A stretch of 64,000 nt of DNA from Brucella anthropi_A (GTDB lineage: Bacteria; Pseudomonadota; Alphaproteobacteria; Rhizobiales; Rhizobiaceae), in assembly GCF_046630315.1 (NCBI RefSeq), contig NZ_LQBD01000013.1, forward strand, positions 186,001-250,000, in the 5' to 3' direction. Each line of letters starts with the position of its first letter. The first letter of the stretch is position 1. A program made the position numbers and the translations under genes. The notes beneath the pieces are model-generated. The model worked only from the letters and a program-made list of their open reading frames with translations, made no database searches and was not told where the DNA came from. Below are positions 54,586 through 61,730 of the stretch, one piece after another.

Positions 54586-55430
54586 GTCTTTTTGAAATGC
54601 TGGCGTCGCCCTTTCAATTCGAATTCATGCGATATGCACTGGCCATTTCCGTGCTTATCGCGGTTCCGACGGCATTGCTATCGTGTTTTCTGGTGCTCAA
54701 AGGCTGGTCACTGATGGGCGATGCGATCAGCCATGCCGTTCTTCCCGGCGTGGTTGTCGCTTATATCATAGGGATACCTTTCGGCATCGGAGCCTTCGTT
54801 GCAGGCATGGCCTGCGCTCTTGCGACCGGCTATCTCACCGAAAACAGCCGCATCAAGCAGGATACGGTGATGGGCATCGTCTTTTCCGGCATGTTCGGGC
54901 TCGGCCTCGTTCTCTATGTCGCCATCCGCTCCACAGTGCATCTCGATCATATCCTGTTCGGAGACATGCTCGGCATAACAGTATCTGATCTGATCGAGAC
55001 GGCCATTATCGCTGCGTTGACCGCCGGTATTCTGATCGTCAAGTGGCGCGACTTCATGCTGCACGCTTTCGACCCTGCACAGGCGAGAGCGGTCGGCCTG
55101 CCGGTTCGTCTGCTGCACTATGGCCTGCTTTGTCTGATATCGCTCACAATCGTGGGGGTCTTGAAAGCCGTCGGCATCATTCTGGCCATAGCCATGCTGA
55201 TCGCGCCGGGCGTTATTGCTTTTTTGCTTACGCGCAAGTTCGGCACCATGATGCTGCTTGCGGTGGCAATCGCCGTGACGGCATCCTTCTTGGGCGTTTA
55301 TCTGTCATTCTTCATCGATAGCGCCCCTGCGCCAACCATCGTTCTGTTGATGACAGTGATGTTCCTCATCGCCTTTATCAACGCCTCGCGGTGCAACGCA
55401 CGGTTGGAAGAACCTTTGGAGGACGTCTGA
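54582..55430 (+). CDS. sitD: Metal ABC transporter permease SitD
   Basis: The 282-residue second ABC-3 permease is clearly homologous to SitC (LKGWSLMGDAISHAVLPGVVVAYIIG and FDPAQARAVGLP). Two different permease genes in one operon identify the Sit/Yfe type rather than the ZnuABC type. It is the last gene of the operon, followed 57 bases later by a long perfect hairpin. Confidence 0.94.
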   Translation: MSLFEMLASPFQFEFMRYALAISVLIAVPTALLSCFLVLKGWSLMGDAISHAVLPGVVVAYIIGIPFGIGAFVAGMACALATGYLTENSRIKQDTVMGIVFSGMFGLGLVLYVAIRSTVHLDHILFGDMLGITVSDLIETAIIAALTAGILIVKWRDFMLHAFDPAQARAVGLPVRLLHYGLLCLISLTIVGVLKAVGIILAIAMLIAPGVIAFLLTRKFGTMMLLAVAIAVTASFLGVYLSFFIDSAPAPTIVLLMTVMFLIAFINASRCNARLEEPLEDV

Positions 55431-55486
55431 CCTCACCCAATGACACGCCACGCTTCCATGCTCCCCTCTGGAGCCGCCCGTGTTGC

Positions 55487-55514
55487 CGTGGACAGCTTTG
55501 CGAAGCTGTCCACG
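55487..55514 (+). terminator. Long perfect hairpin after sitD
   Basis: CGTGGACAGCTT pairs with AAGCTGTCCACG (12 bp, loop TGCG). The following sequence is TTACCCAATCG, which lacks a true T-run, so it may be a weak terminator or an mRNA-end stabiliser. Confidence 0.5.
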
Positions 55515-55555
55515 TTACCCAATCGATTGGAAAACCCAATTAATTCATAAAATTA

Positions 55556-56593
55556 TTAGAGAGGGCGCGGATACTGCCGATAGACCTTCTCAATATCAGC
55601 CAGAACATCGTCCGTAAGCTTGACCTGATGCGCCGCAATATCGACCTTCAATTGATCCACGGATGTCGCGCCGATGATAGCCGAAGTCATGAACGGACGT
55701 GTCAACGCAAAGGCAATCGCCATCTGGGCAATGTCCAGACCGTGCTTCTTCGCGACATCGATATAGGCGCGAATTGCGGGCTCCGCGTGAACATTGTTGC
55801 GCCAGATGCCGCCTTCCGAAATCGCCGCCCGAGACCCCGCGGGCAGCTTTCCGTCCAGATATTTCCCCGTCAGCACACCGGCTGCGAGCGTCGAATAGGC
55901 AAGCAGTCCAACATCTTCGCAGAGCGCCAGTTCCGCCATGTCGAAATCGAACTGGCGTTGCAGAAGACCATATTCGTTCTGGATCGAGGCGACCCGCGGC
56001 AGGCCATGCTGCTCGGCCAGACGAAGCCATTGCATGGTTCCCCAGGCCGTTTCATTCGAAAGCCCGATATGTCTGATCTTGCCGTCCCGAACCATATCCC
56101 CCAACCCCAGCAGAACGTCATGCATCTGTCGGGTTTCCGCCGGTCCTTCTGTCTTTGAGGGATCGAAACTCCAGCTTTGGCCGAAATGGTAATGGGCGCG
56201 CATCGGCCAATGGACCTGATAGAGATCGATATAGTCCGTCTGAAGCCGTTTCAGGCTATTTTCCACCGCCTCGCGAACGCTGGCACGGCTTGGTCTGGCG
56301 CCATCCCTGATCCACTTCTGTCTGCCGCCGCCGGCGATCTTGCTTGCCAGGATGATCTTGTCGCGTTTCCCGGACCTTCTGAGCCAGCTTCCGATGTAAG
56401 TCTCTGTCTTGCCGTAGCTTTCCGGGCTCATTGGAATGGCGTAGCCCTCAGCCGTATCGACGAAGTTGATACCTGCATCCAACGCGATGTCGAGCTGTTC
56501 GTGCGCGTCGGACTCGGTATTCTGCACGCCCCAGGTCATGGTGCCGAGGCAGATTTCAGTGACAGTAAGGCCGGTACGGCCTAGAGGCTTCAT
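55556..56593 (-). CDS. Aldo/keto reductase (Tas-like)
   Basis: The 345-residue NADPH-dependent oxidoreductase has the catalytic tetrad Asp and Tyr in NFVDTAEGYAIPM, Lys in IILASKI and His in LYQVHWP. The long insertion around FGQSWSFDPSKTEG and the C-terminal YRQYPRPL match the E. coli Tas group. The ATG at 56593 (MKPLGRTGLTVTEICLGTM) was chosen by family start. The substrate is unknown. It lies downstream of the dadA-like gene, separated by a dispersed repeat. Confidence 0.9.
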   Translation of the reverse strand: MKPLGRTGLTVTEICLGTMTWGVQNTESDAHEQLDIALDAGINFVDTAEGYAIPMSPESYGKTETYIGSWLRRSGKRDKIILASKIAGGGRQKWIRDGARPSRASVREAVENSLKRLQTDYIDLYQVHWPMRAHYHFGQSWSFDPSKTEGPAETRQMHDVLLGLGDMVRDGKIRHIGLSNETAWGTMQWLRLAEQHGLPRVASIQNEYGLLQRQFDFDMAELALCEDVGLLAYSTLAAGVLTGKYLDGKLPAGSRAAISEGGIWRNNVHAEPAIRAYIDVAKKHGLDIAQMAIAFALTRPFMTSAIIGATSVDQLKVDIAAHQVKLTDDVLADIEKVYRQYPRPL

Positions 56594-56710
56594 TTTCACG
56601 AGGATTTTCCGGATCAATTGTTCGCGATAGCGCGATAGGAGAATGGGGCCAATTGATAACCCTGCTTCCCTACGGCTGACAAGTCTGTCACGATTTTTTA
56701 GAACAACCGA

Positions 56711-56813
56711 GAGCATTTCCAGCAAAAGCGTGAAACGGTTTTGCGTAGAATAATGTGATAAAATAAATAGTTAGATTGATTCCGGCGATTCCATTTAAAC
56801 CGGAACCGCTCTA
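56711..56813. repeat. About 100-bp dispersed intergenic repeat of rhizobial type
   Basis: The ends are GAGCATTTCCAGCAAAAG and GGAACCGCTCTA, with AAACGGTTTTGCGT and CCATTTAAACCGGAACC between. I recognise this from memory as a common element in Brucella/Ochrobactrum and other rhizobial intergenic regions. The last three bases form the stop codon of the dadA-like gene on the minus strand. Confidence 0.65.
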
Positions 56814-58070
56814 AAGAAATCGTTCTGCCGAATAGGGCTTCGGATCGACAAAGGGCTCATCTCCGACGAGCATCTCGGCAAGCAGGCGCCCCGTCGCAGG
56901 CCCAAGCGTCAAGCCATGATGAGCATGGCCGAAATTGAACCATAGGCCTTTATGTTTCGGCGCAGCGCCAATGACCGGGCGCATATCCGGCAGGCAGGGA
57001 CGCAGCCCAAGCCAGGGCGTCGTTTCAATCGCTTTTCCCAATTGAGGCACCAGCTTGCGCGCGATTTTCTCGTCTTTCGTGAGCTGAATACGATTGGCGG
57101 GTGCATCTGGCGAAGCGAATTCTATGCCCGTCGACAGCCGTACCCCCTGCACCATGGGGGCAAGAACATAACCGGCCTCTTCATCCACCACCGTATGACC
57201 GAGCCGTGAGCCGTCCTTCATCTCGAAATGAAGGTGATGGCCGCGCTTGATGCCAAGCGGGATTGGGTATCCGAATTTCCTGAAAACAAGGCCGGATTGC
57301 GGACCTAGCGCCACGACGATATCGCGCGCATGGACAATCCCCTCCTCCGTCGTCACCTGCCAGCCGCTTTCATTCGGAGTGAGGCTTGCAGCATCGCCGT
57401 GAACGAAGATGCCGCCGTTCCTGATAAACAAATCAGCGTAGGCTTTGACCAGCCCACCGGGATTCACAACGGTCTTGGGGTCGAGCCAGTGAATGCCGCC
57501 TGCCACATCGCCAAGCGACGTCTCACGCTGGCGCAAGGCTGCGGCATCCAGAATGTCATAGGACAATTGGAAACGCTGTAGATCTGGCAAGCGGCGAACC
57601 GCGGCATCGAATGCCGAAGATGACCGGAAGACTTCGATCCACCCTTGCGAGCGGATCAATCGTTCACTGCCGGATTGGACGACGAACGCATCATGCTCGC
57701 GGACGCTCGCTTCGATCAAAGGCAACATCGCATTCGTGGCAATTTTCAATCGTTCCGGCGATGATTCCCGCCAATATTGAAACAGCCATCGCGCCATTTT
57801 AGGGATATAAAACGGGCTATAGCGAACGTCTGAACGACGATTCATGCCGTAGCGCAAGAGCGTCCACAGTCCTTGCGGGAAGGAATAGGGAATGACGCTT
57901 GATCGCTCGATCAGACCAGCATTGCCGAAACTGGTGCCATTGCCGGGCTCATTCCTGTCCATGAGGCAGACCGAGCGGCCGCGCGCCTGGAGATGCAGTG
58001 CGGTCGATACACCGACAATACCCGCACCCAGAACGATGACATCTTGTTGCTGAACCGGCATTTCGGGCAT
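56811..58070 (-). CDS. D-amino-acid dehydrogenase-like FAD oxidoreductase
   Basis: The 419-residue DAO/DadA-family flavoprotein has a dinucleotide fold VIVLGAGIVGVSTALHLQARG near the N-terminus, GNGTSFGNAGLI after it, and LGLRPCLPDMRPVIG plus HAHHGLTLGPATGRLLAEM near the C-terminus. Candidate activities are D-amino acid or D-hydroxyproline dehydrogenation; the substrate is not certain. ATG 58070 and ATG 58061 are both possible, with no clear ribosome site. The TAG stop lies in a dispersed repeat, so the native C-terminus may have been altered by its arrival. Confidence 0.85.
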   Translation of the reverse strand: MPEMPVQQQDVIVLGAGIVGVSTALHLQARGRSVCLMDRNEPGNGTSFGNAGLIERSSVIPYSFPQGLWTLLRYGMNRRSDVRYSPFYIPKMARWLFQYWRESSPERLKIATNAMLPLIEASVREHDAFVVQSGSERLIRSQGWIEVFRSSSAFDAAVRRLPDLQRFQLSYDILDAAALRQRETSLGDVAGGIHWLDPKTVVNPGGLVKAYADLFIRNGGIFVHGDAASLTPNESGWQVTTEEGIVHARDIVVALGPQSGLVFRKFGYPIPLGIKRGHHLHFEMKDGSRLGHTVVDEEAGYVLAPMVQGVRLSTGIEFASPDAPANRIQLTKDEKIARKLVPQLGKAIETTPWLGLRPCLPDMRPVIGAAPKHKGLWFNFGHAHHGLTLGPATGRLLAEMLVGDEPFVDPKPYSAERFL

Positions 58071-58152
58071 CCACAAAAGCAGAGAAATAAACGCGCCGAT
58101 TGCAGCCAGCGCGTTATGGCTTACAGCAAAGAGCCGTATCTTTTACAAGCAA

Positions 58153-58914
58153 TCAATAGATGTCGAAGTCGAAATATTTCTTCACGATCGTGGCATAGGT
58201 CCCGTCGTCGCGAATTTTCTTGATTGCCGCGTTGAATTGTTCGCGCAGATCGTCATCACCCTGACGCAGCGCAATCCCCGTATCGGTCCGGGTGCCGGGA
58301 ATATCACCGATAAGCTTGCAGCAATCCGCGCCGTCGCCCTTGATCCAGTCAGAGATCGGGAATTTGTCGGAAACGACAGCGTCAAGCCGCCCATTTTTCA
58401 GGTCTGCATTGGCTTCATCGGCGGTCGGATAGAGCTTAACATCAGCACCCGCCTTGCCATAGACATCCTCCGCATAATTACCCTGCGTCGTTGATCCTTG
58501 AGCGCCAACCGATTTTCCCTTGAAAGCTTCGGCATCGAGGGATGTGATCGGACTGTCTTTCGGCACGGCAACGGAAAGCGGCGTGGAATAATATTTGTCG
58601 GTGAAGGCAACTTCCTTCTTGCGCTCTTCCGTGATGCTCATGGATGCGATCACTGCATCGAACTTGTTCGACTTGAGGCCCGGAATCATTCCGTCCCAAT
58701 CGTTGGCGACGATCGTGCATTTGGCTTCCATCGCCTTGCAGAGGGCATTGGCGATATCGACATCAAGCCCCTGCAACGAGCCATCCGCCGCCACGAAATT
58801 GAAAGGCGGATAAGCACCTTCGGTTGCGATGCGGATTTCCTTCCATTCCCTGGCCTGCGCCGGCATGGCCGCGATTACGGATGCAAGGCTGGCAAATAGG
58901 ATCGCTTTCAACAT
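58153..58914 (-). CDS. Basic amino acid ABC transporter binding protein, copy 1
   Basis: The 253-residue periplasmic protein of the SBP_bac_3 family (HisJ/ArgT-like) has a signal peptide (MLKAILFASLASVIAAMPAQA). EIRIATEGAYPPFNF and DWDGMIPGLKSNKFDAVIASMSITEER are typical of Lys/Arg/Ornithine binders. A Cys-Cys pair (ADCCKL) occurs late in the sequence, along with CTIV. It is about 75% identical without gaps to the next gene upstream (191 of 253 by my count). No permease or ATPase gene is adjacent. Confidence 0.92.
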   Translation of the reverse strand: MLKAILFASLASVIAAMPAQAREWKEIRIATEGAYPPFNFVAADGSLQGLDVDIANALCKAMEAKCTIVANDWDGMIPGLKSNKFDAVIASMSITEERKKEVAFTDKYYSTPLSVAVPKDSPITSLDAEAFKGKSVGAQGSTTQGNYAEDVYGKAGADVKLYPTADEANADLKNGRLDAVVSDKFPISDWIKGDGADCCKLIGDIPGTRTDTGIALRQGDDDLREQFNAAIKKIRDDGTYATIVKKYFDFDIY

Positions 58915-59069
58915 GGTTATTCCCCTTATTGCTTTGTTATCGTTGTCATTGGCAGGAAATTTCCCTGCGCATGGCAGCACCTCATCTTTATGCGCCTGCC
59001 ATGACTGAAGCACCGGGCGCCCTTCACTGCAAGCAGGTTTTGCAGGCGCCCGGAGCATACTGCGCCACA

Positions 59070-59831
59070 TCAATAGATGTCGAAATCGAAGTACTTCTTG
59101 CGGATCGTTTCGTAAGTGCCGTTGTCACGGATTTTCTTGATGGCAGCGTTGAACTGTTCACGCAGATCGTCGTCACCCTTGCGCAGGGCTACTGCGATCT
59201 TGGTTTCAGAGCCGGGAATATCGCCAAGGAACTTGCAGCACTCAGCGCCCTGCTTCTTCAGCCAGTCGGCGGCGAGAAACTTGTCGGCAGCAATCGCGTC
59301 CAGACGTCCGCTCTCAAGATCGGCATTGGCTTCATCGGCGGTCGGATAGAGCTTCACCTCGGCACCGGCCTTGCCGTAGACATCATCGGCATAGTTGCCC
59401 TGCGTGGTGCCGGCCTGCGCGCCGACCGTCTTGCCATCGAAGGCCGACGGATCGAGCGAGGTGATATCCGTGTCCTTCGGTACGACGACCGCAAGCGGGG
59501 TCGTGTAATAGCGATCGGTGAAAGCGACCTGCTTTTCGCGCTCCTCGGTGATCGCCATCGATGCAATGACCGCATCGAACTTGTTGGCCTGAAGGCCTGG
59601 AATCATACCGTCCCAATCATTGGCGACAATCGTGCACTTGGCTTCCATGGCTTCGCAAAGCGCGTTTGCAATATCGAGATCAAAACCTTCGAGCTTGCCG
59701 TCGGGAGACATATAGTTGAATGGAGGATAGGCGCCTTCGCTGGCGATGCGAATTTCCTTCCATTCCTTGGCCTGGACAGGCAAGGCGAGGAAGACAGAGG
59801 CCAGACCGGCCAGCAAAACGGATTTCAACAT
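59070..59831 (-). CDS. Basic amino acid ABC transporter binding protein, copy 2
   Basis: The 253-residue paralogue of the preceding protein has the same layout: signal peptide MLKSVLLAGLASVFLALPVQA, then EIRIASEGAYPPFNY, DWDGMIPGLQANKFDAVIASMAITEER and C-terminal KKYFDFDIY. The most divergent stretch is near residues 205-222 (SETKIAV versus TRTDTGI), close to the ligand-facing hinge region, which suggests different specificity. It is a tandem duplication, transcribed in the same direction 155 bases apart. Confidence 0.92.
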   Translation of the reverse strand: MLKSVLLAGLASVFLALPVQAKEWKEIRIASEGAYPPFNYMSPDGKLEGFDLDIANALCEAMEAKCTIVANDWDGMIPGLQANKFDAVIASMAITEEREKQVAFTDRYYTTPLAVVVPKDTDITSLDPSAFDGKTVGAQAGTTQGNYADDVYGKAGAEVKLYPTADEANADLESGRLDAIAADKFLAADWLKKQGAECCKFLGDIPGSETKIAVALRKGDDDLREQFNAAIKKIRDNGTYETIRKKYFDFDIY

Positions 59832-59850
59832 GACATTCCTACTTCTTCAA

Positions 59851-59890
59851 AGCGCATCCTGAAAATGTGAAGCGATTTTTCGGACGCGCG
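59851..59890. repeat. Degenerate palindromic repeat upstream of the binding-protein genes
   Basis: GCGCATCCTGAAAA and TTTTTCGGACGCGC form an imperfect inverted repeat around a GTGAAGCG core. This resembles the dispersed element at 44681 but is diverged. It lies 20 bases upstream of the start of the second binding protein, so it may overlap its leader. Confidence 0.4.
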
Positions 59891-60010
59891 GATAGAGACA
59901 TATCGAGCGGACGGATATCCACCCGCCAGTTTGGATCGGCAATGCGCTTAAATCCGATCCTGTTCAATTGCAACTTTGGTCGGACTGACTTGCCGGAAAC
60001 CAAAATGCAG

Positions 60011-60044
60011 AAAAGGGCCTGTTGCGCGCAAACGCAACAGGCCC
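60011..60044 (-). terminator. Terminator of the lysine dehydrogenase-like gene
   Basis: GGGCCTGTTGCG pairs with CGCAACAGGCCC (12 bp, 6-base loop). On the minus strand it is followed by TTTT. It lies 23 bases past the gene's stop. Confidence 0.85.
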
Positions 60045-60066
60045 CACAGTCATGCGGCAGGCACTA

Positions 60067-61170
60067 TCAAGCAACCATACGTGCGCAATGGTCTTCCTGT
60101 GCGTAGGCCTTGCCAAAGCGGTTCGCGAGGAACGCTTCCAGCGTGATGTCTTCCTGACGGATGAAGCCCTGCTGCGGCAGATCGCCCTTGGCAAGCATGT
60201 CGAGCACAGCGCAGATCGCGGAAGCCGTCGTGATCTGAATGCCCGAGCGAACGATCTTGCCAACTTGAGCGGCATAAACCTTGTTCGCATAGGTTTCCTG
60301 CACCAGACGGCCGTTCTTCGTGCCGGAAACGGTGACGAAGATCACAACCACGTCCTGAAGCGTTGTCGGAAGCGCGTTTTCGAAAATGTCTTTCAGCACT
60401 TCGCGGCGATGACGCAGGCCAAGATCGTTGAGGAGGGCCTTCATCAGCGCGACATGACCCGGATAGCGGATGGTGCGGTAGTTGAGCGTGCGTACCTTGC
60501 CTTCCAGCGTTTCGCAAAGCGTGCCGAGACCGCCGGAGGTGTTAAAGGCTTCGTAGGTCACGCCATCGAGCGAAAACTCTTCACGTTCCTCAAGTGCCGG
60601 AACCTCGGTCAGTTCGCCATTCACGATGGCTTCGCACGGCTCGATATACTCGTTGATGACGCCGTCGGTGCTCCAGGTCAGATTGTAGTTCAAGGCATTC
60701 GAGGGGTACTGCGGCAAGGCGCCCACGCGCATACGCACGCTGTCCAGCTTGTCGAAACGCTTCGCCAGATCATAGGCAACGATGGAGATGAAGCCCGGAG
60801 CAAGGCCGCACTGCGGAATGAAAGCCGTTTTGGCTTCCTTTGCCAGTTCCTTGACGCGGCGAGTGCTGGCGACGTCTTCGGTCAGGTCGAGATAGTGAAC
60901 GCCTGCCTTGGCGGCAGCTTCGGCAATGCGGGTCGTCAGATGGAACGGAGCGGCGCTCAACACGGCAAACTTACCCGCAAGCGCGGCTTCCAGCGCCTTC
61001 GCATCTTCAATATCGAGTGCCTGTGTCTTGACCTCGGCACCCGATTCCAGCGCATCGAGCTGCGCCTGGGAGCGATCGACAACGGTGACGGCATATTCGC
61101 CCGTCGAAGCGAGAAGATCGGCAATGGTGGCGCCAATTTTGCCTGCGCCGACAACAACGATCTCTTTCAT
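60067..61170 (-). CDS. Saccharopine dehydrogenase / lysine 6-dehydrogenase-like enzyme
   Basis: The 367-residue NAD(P)-dependent enzyme has an N-terminal Rossmann fold (IVVVGAGKIGATIADLLASTG). The LYS9-type substrate domain follows (LTEDVASTRRVKELAKEAKTAFIPQCGLAPGFISIVAYDLA). Relatives either cleave saccharopine or oxidise lysine at the 6-position; Agrobacterium lysine 6-dehydrogenase has a similar size. The context (two basic amino acid binding proteins and a divergent Lrp regulator) supports lysine catabolism. The ATG at 61170 starts MKEIVVVGAG. Confidence 0.87.
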   Translation of the reverse strand: MKEIVVVGAGKIGATIADLLASTGEYAVTVVDRSQAQLDALESGAEVKTQALDIEDAKALEAALAGKFAVLSAAPFHLTTRIAEAAAKAGVHYLDLTEDVASTRRVKELAKEAKTAFIPQCGLAPGFISIVAYDLAKRFDKLDSVRMRVGALPQYPSNALNYNLTWSTDGVINEYIEPCEAIVNGELTEVPALEEREEFSLDGVTYEAFNTSGGLGTLCETLEGKVRTLNYRTIRYPGHVALMKALLNDLGLRHRREVLKDIFENALPTTLQDVVVIFVTVSGTKNGRLVQETYANKVYAAQVGKIVRSGIQITTASAICAVLDMLAKGDLPQQGFIRQEDITLEAFLANRFGKAYAQEDHCARMVA

Positions 61171-61199
61171 GTAATTTCCCCTTGGAATGCAATTCGGAT

Positions 61200-61292
61200 A
61201 TGCAAGAATCGCATAGTTCCATGCAAAAAGAAGCATACAAACCGACGATATGACGTTGTTTGTTTATGCATATTGACGTATTCAATATGCAT
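61200..61292. promoter_or_regulatory. Lrp-type operator region with a 27-bp perfect palindrome
   Basis: ATGCATATTGA-N5-TCAATATGCAT (61266-61292) is a perfect inverted repeat ending one base before the lrp ATG. Two further ATGC...GCAT pairs occur at 61200-61214 and 61221-61236, towards the divergent dehydrogenase gene. Multiple spaced half-sites are typical of Lrp/AsnC operators, so joint control of both genes is likely. Confidence 0.65.
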
Positions 61293-61293
61293 T

Positions 61294-61722
61294 ATGACGA
61301 CAGAAGCCGATCTCACACTCATCGCCCTCCTTCGCGAAAATGCCCGCGCCTCGACCGCCGACCTTGCAAGGCGTCTCGGGGTGTCCCGAACGACTGTCCA
61401 AAGCCGCATTGAAAAGCTTGAAAAGCGCGGGGTTATCGAGGGTTACACAGTGCGAATCGCACCGGAATTCGAGCGCGATCTCGTTCGCGCCCATGTGTTG
61501 GTGACTGCCCTGCCCAAACTGGCCCCGAAGGTCGAAACGGCGCTGCGCGGCATGATGGCGGTTCGTTCACTTCATTCCGTCAGCGGGCATTTCGACATGA
61601 TCGTCGTTGTGGAAGCGCCCTCCATACAGGAACTTGACGCTATTTTGGACCGCATCGGCGCGCTGGAAGGTGTTGAGCGCACAATGTCATCCATCATCCT
61701 ATCGACACGGATCGATCGTTGA
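61294..61722 (+). CDS. Lrp/AsnC-family transcriptional regulator
   Basis: The 142-residue product has an N-terminal winged helix (DLTLIALLRENARASTADLARRLGVSRTTVQSRIEKLEKRGVIEGYTVRI) and a C-terminal RAM ligand domain (VETALRGMMAVRSLHSVSGHFDMIVVVEAPSIQELDAILDRIG). It is likely to sense an amino acid, probably lysine or a related compound, and to control the divergent dehydrogenase gene. The ATG at 61294 is directly after a perfect palindrome, suggesting autorepression. It is convergent with feoB, with 8 bases between. Confidence 0.92.
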   Translation: MTTEADLTLIALLRENARASTADLARRLGVSRTTVQSRIEKLEKRGVIEGYTVRIAPEFERDLVRAHVLVTALPKLAPKVETALRGMMAVRSLHSVSGHFDMIVVVEAPSIQELDAILDRIGALEGVERTMSSIILSTRIDR

Positions 61723-61730
61723 TATGACCT

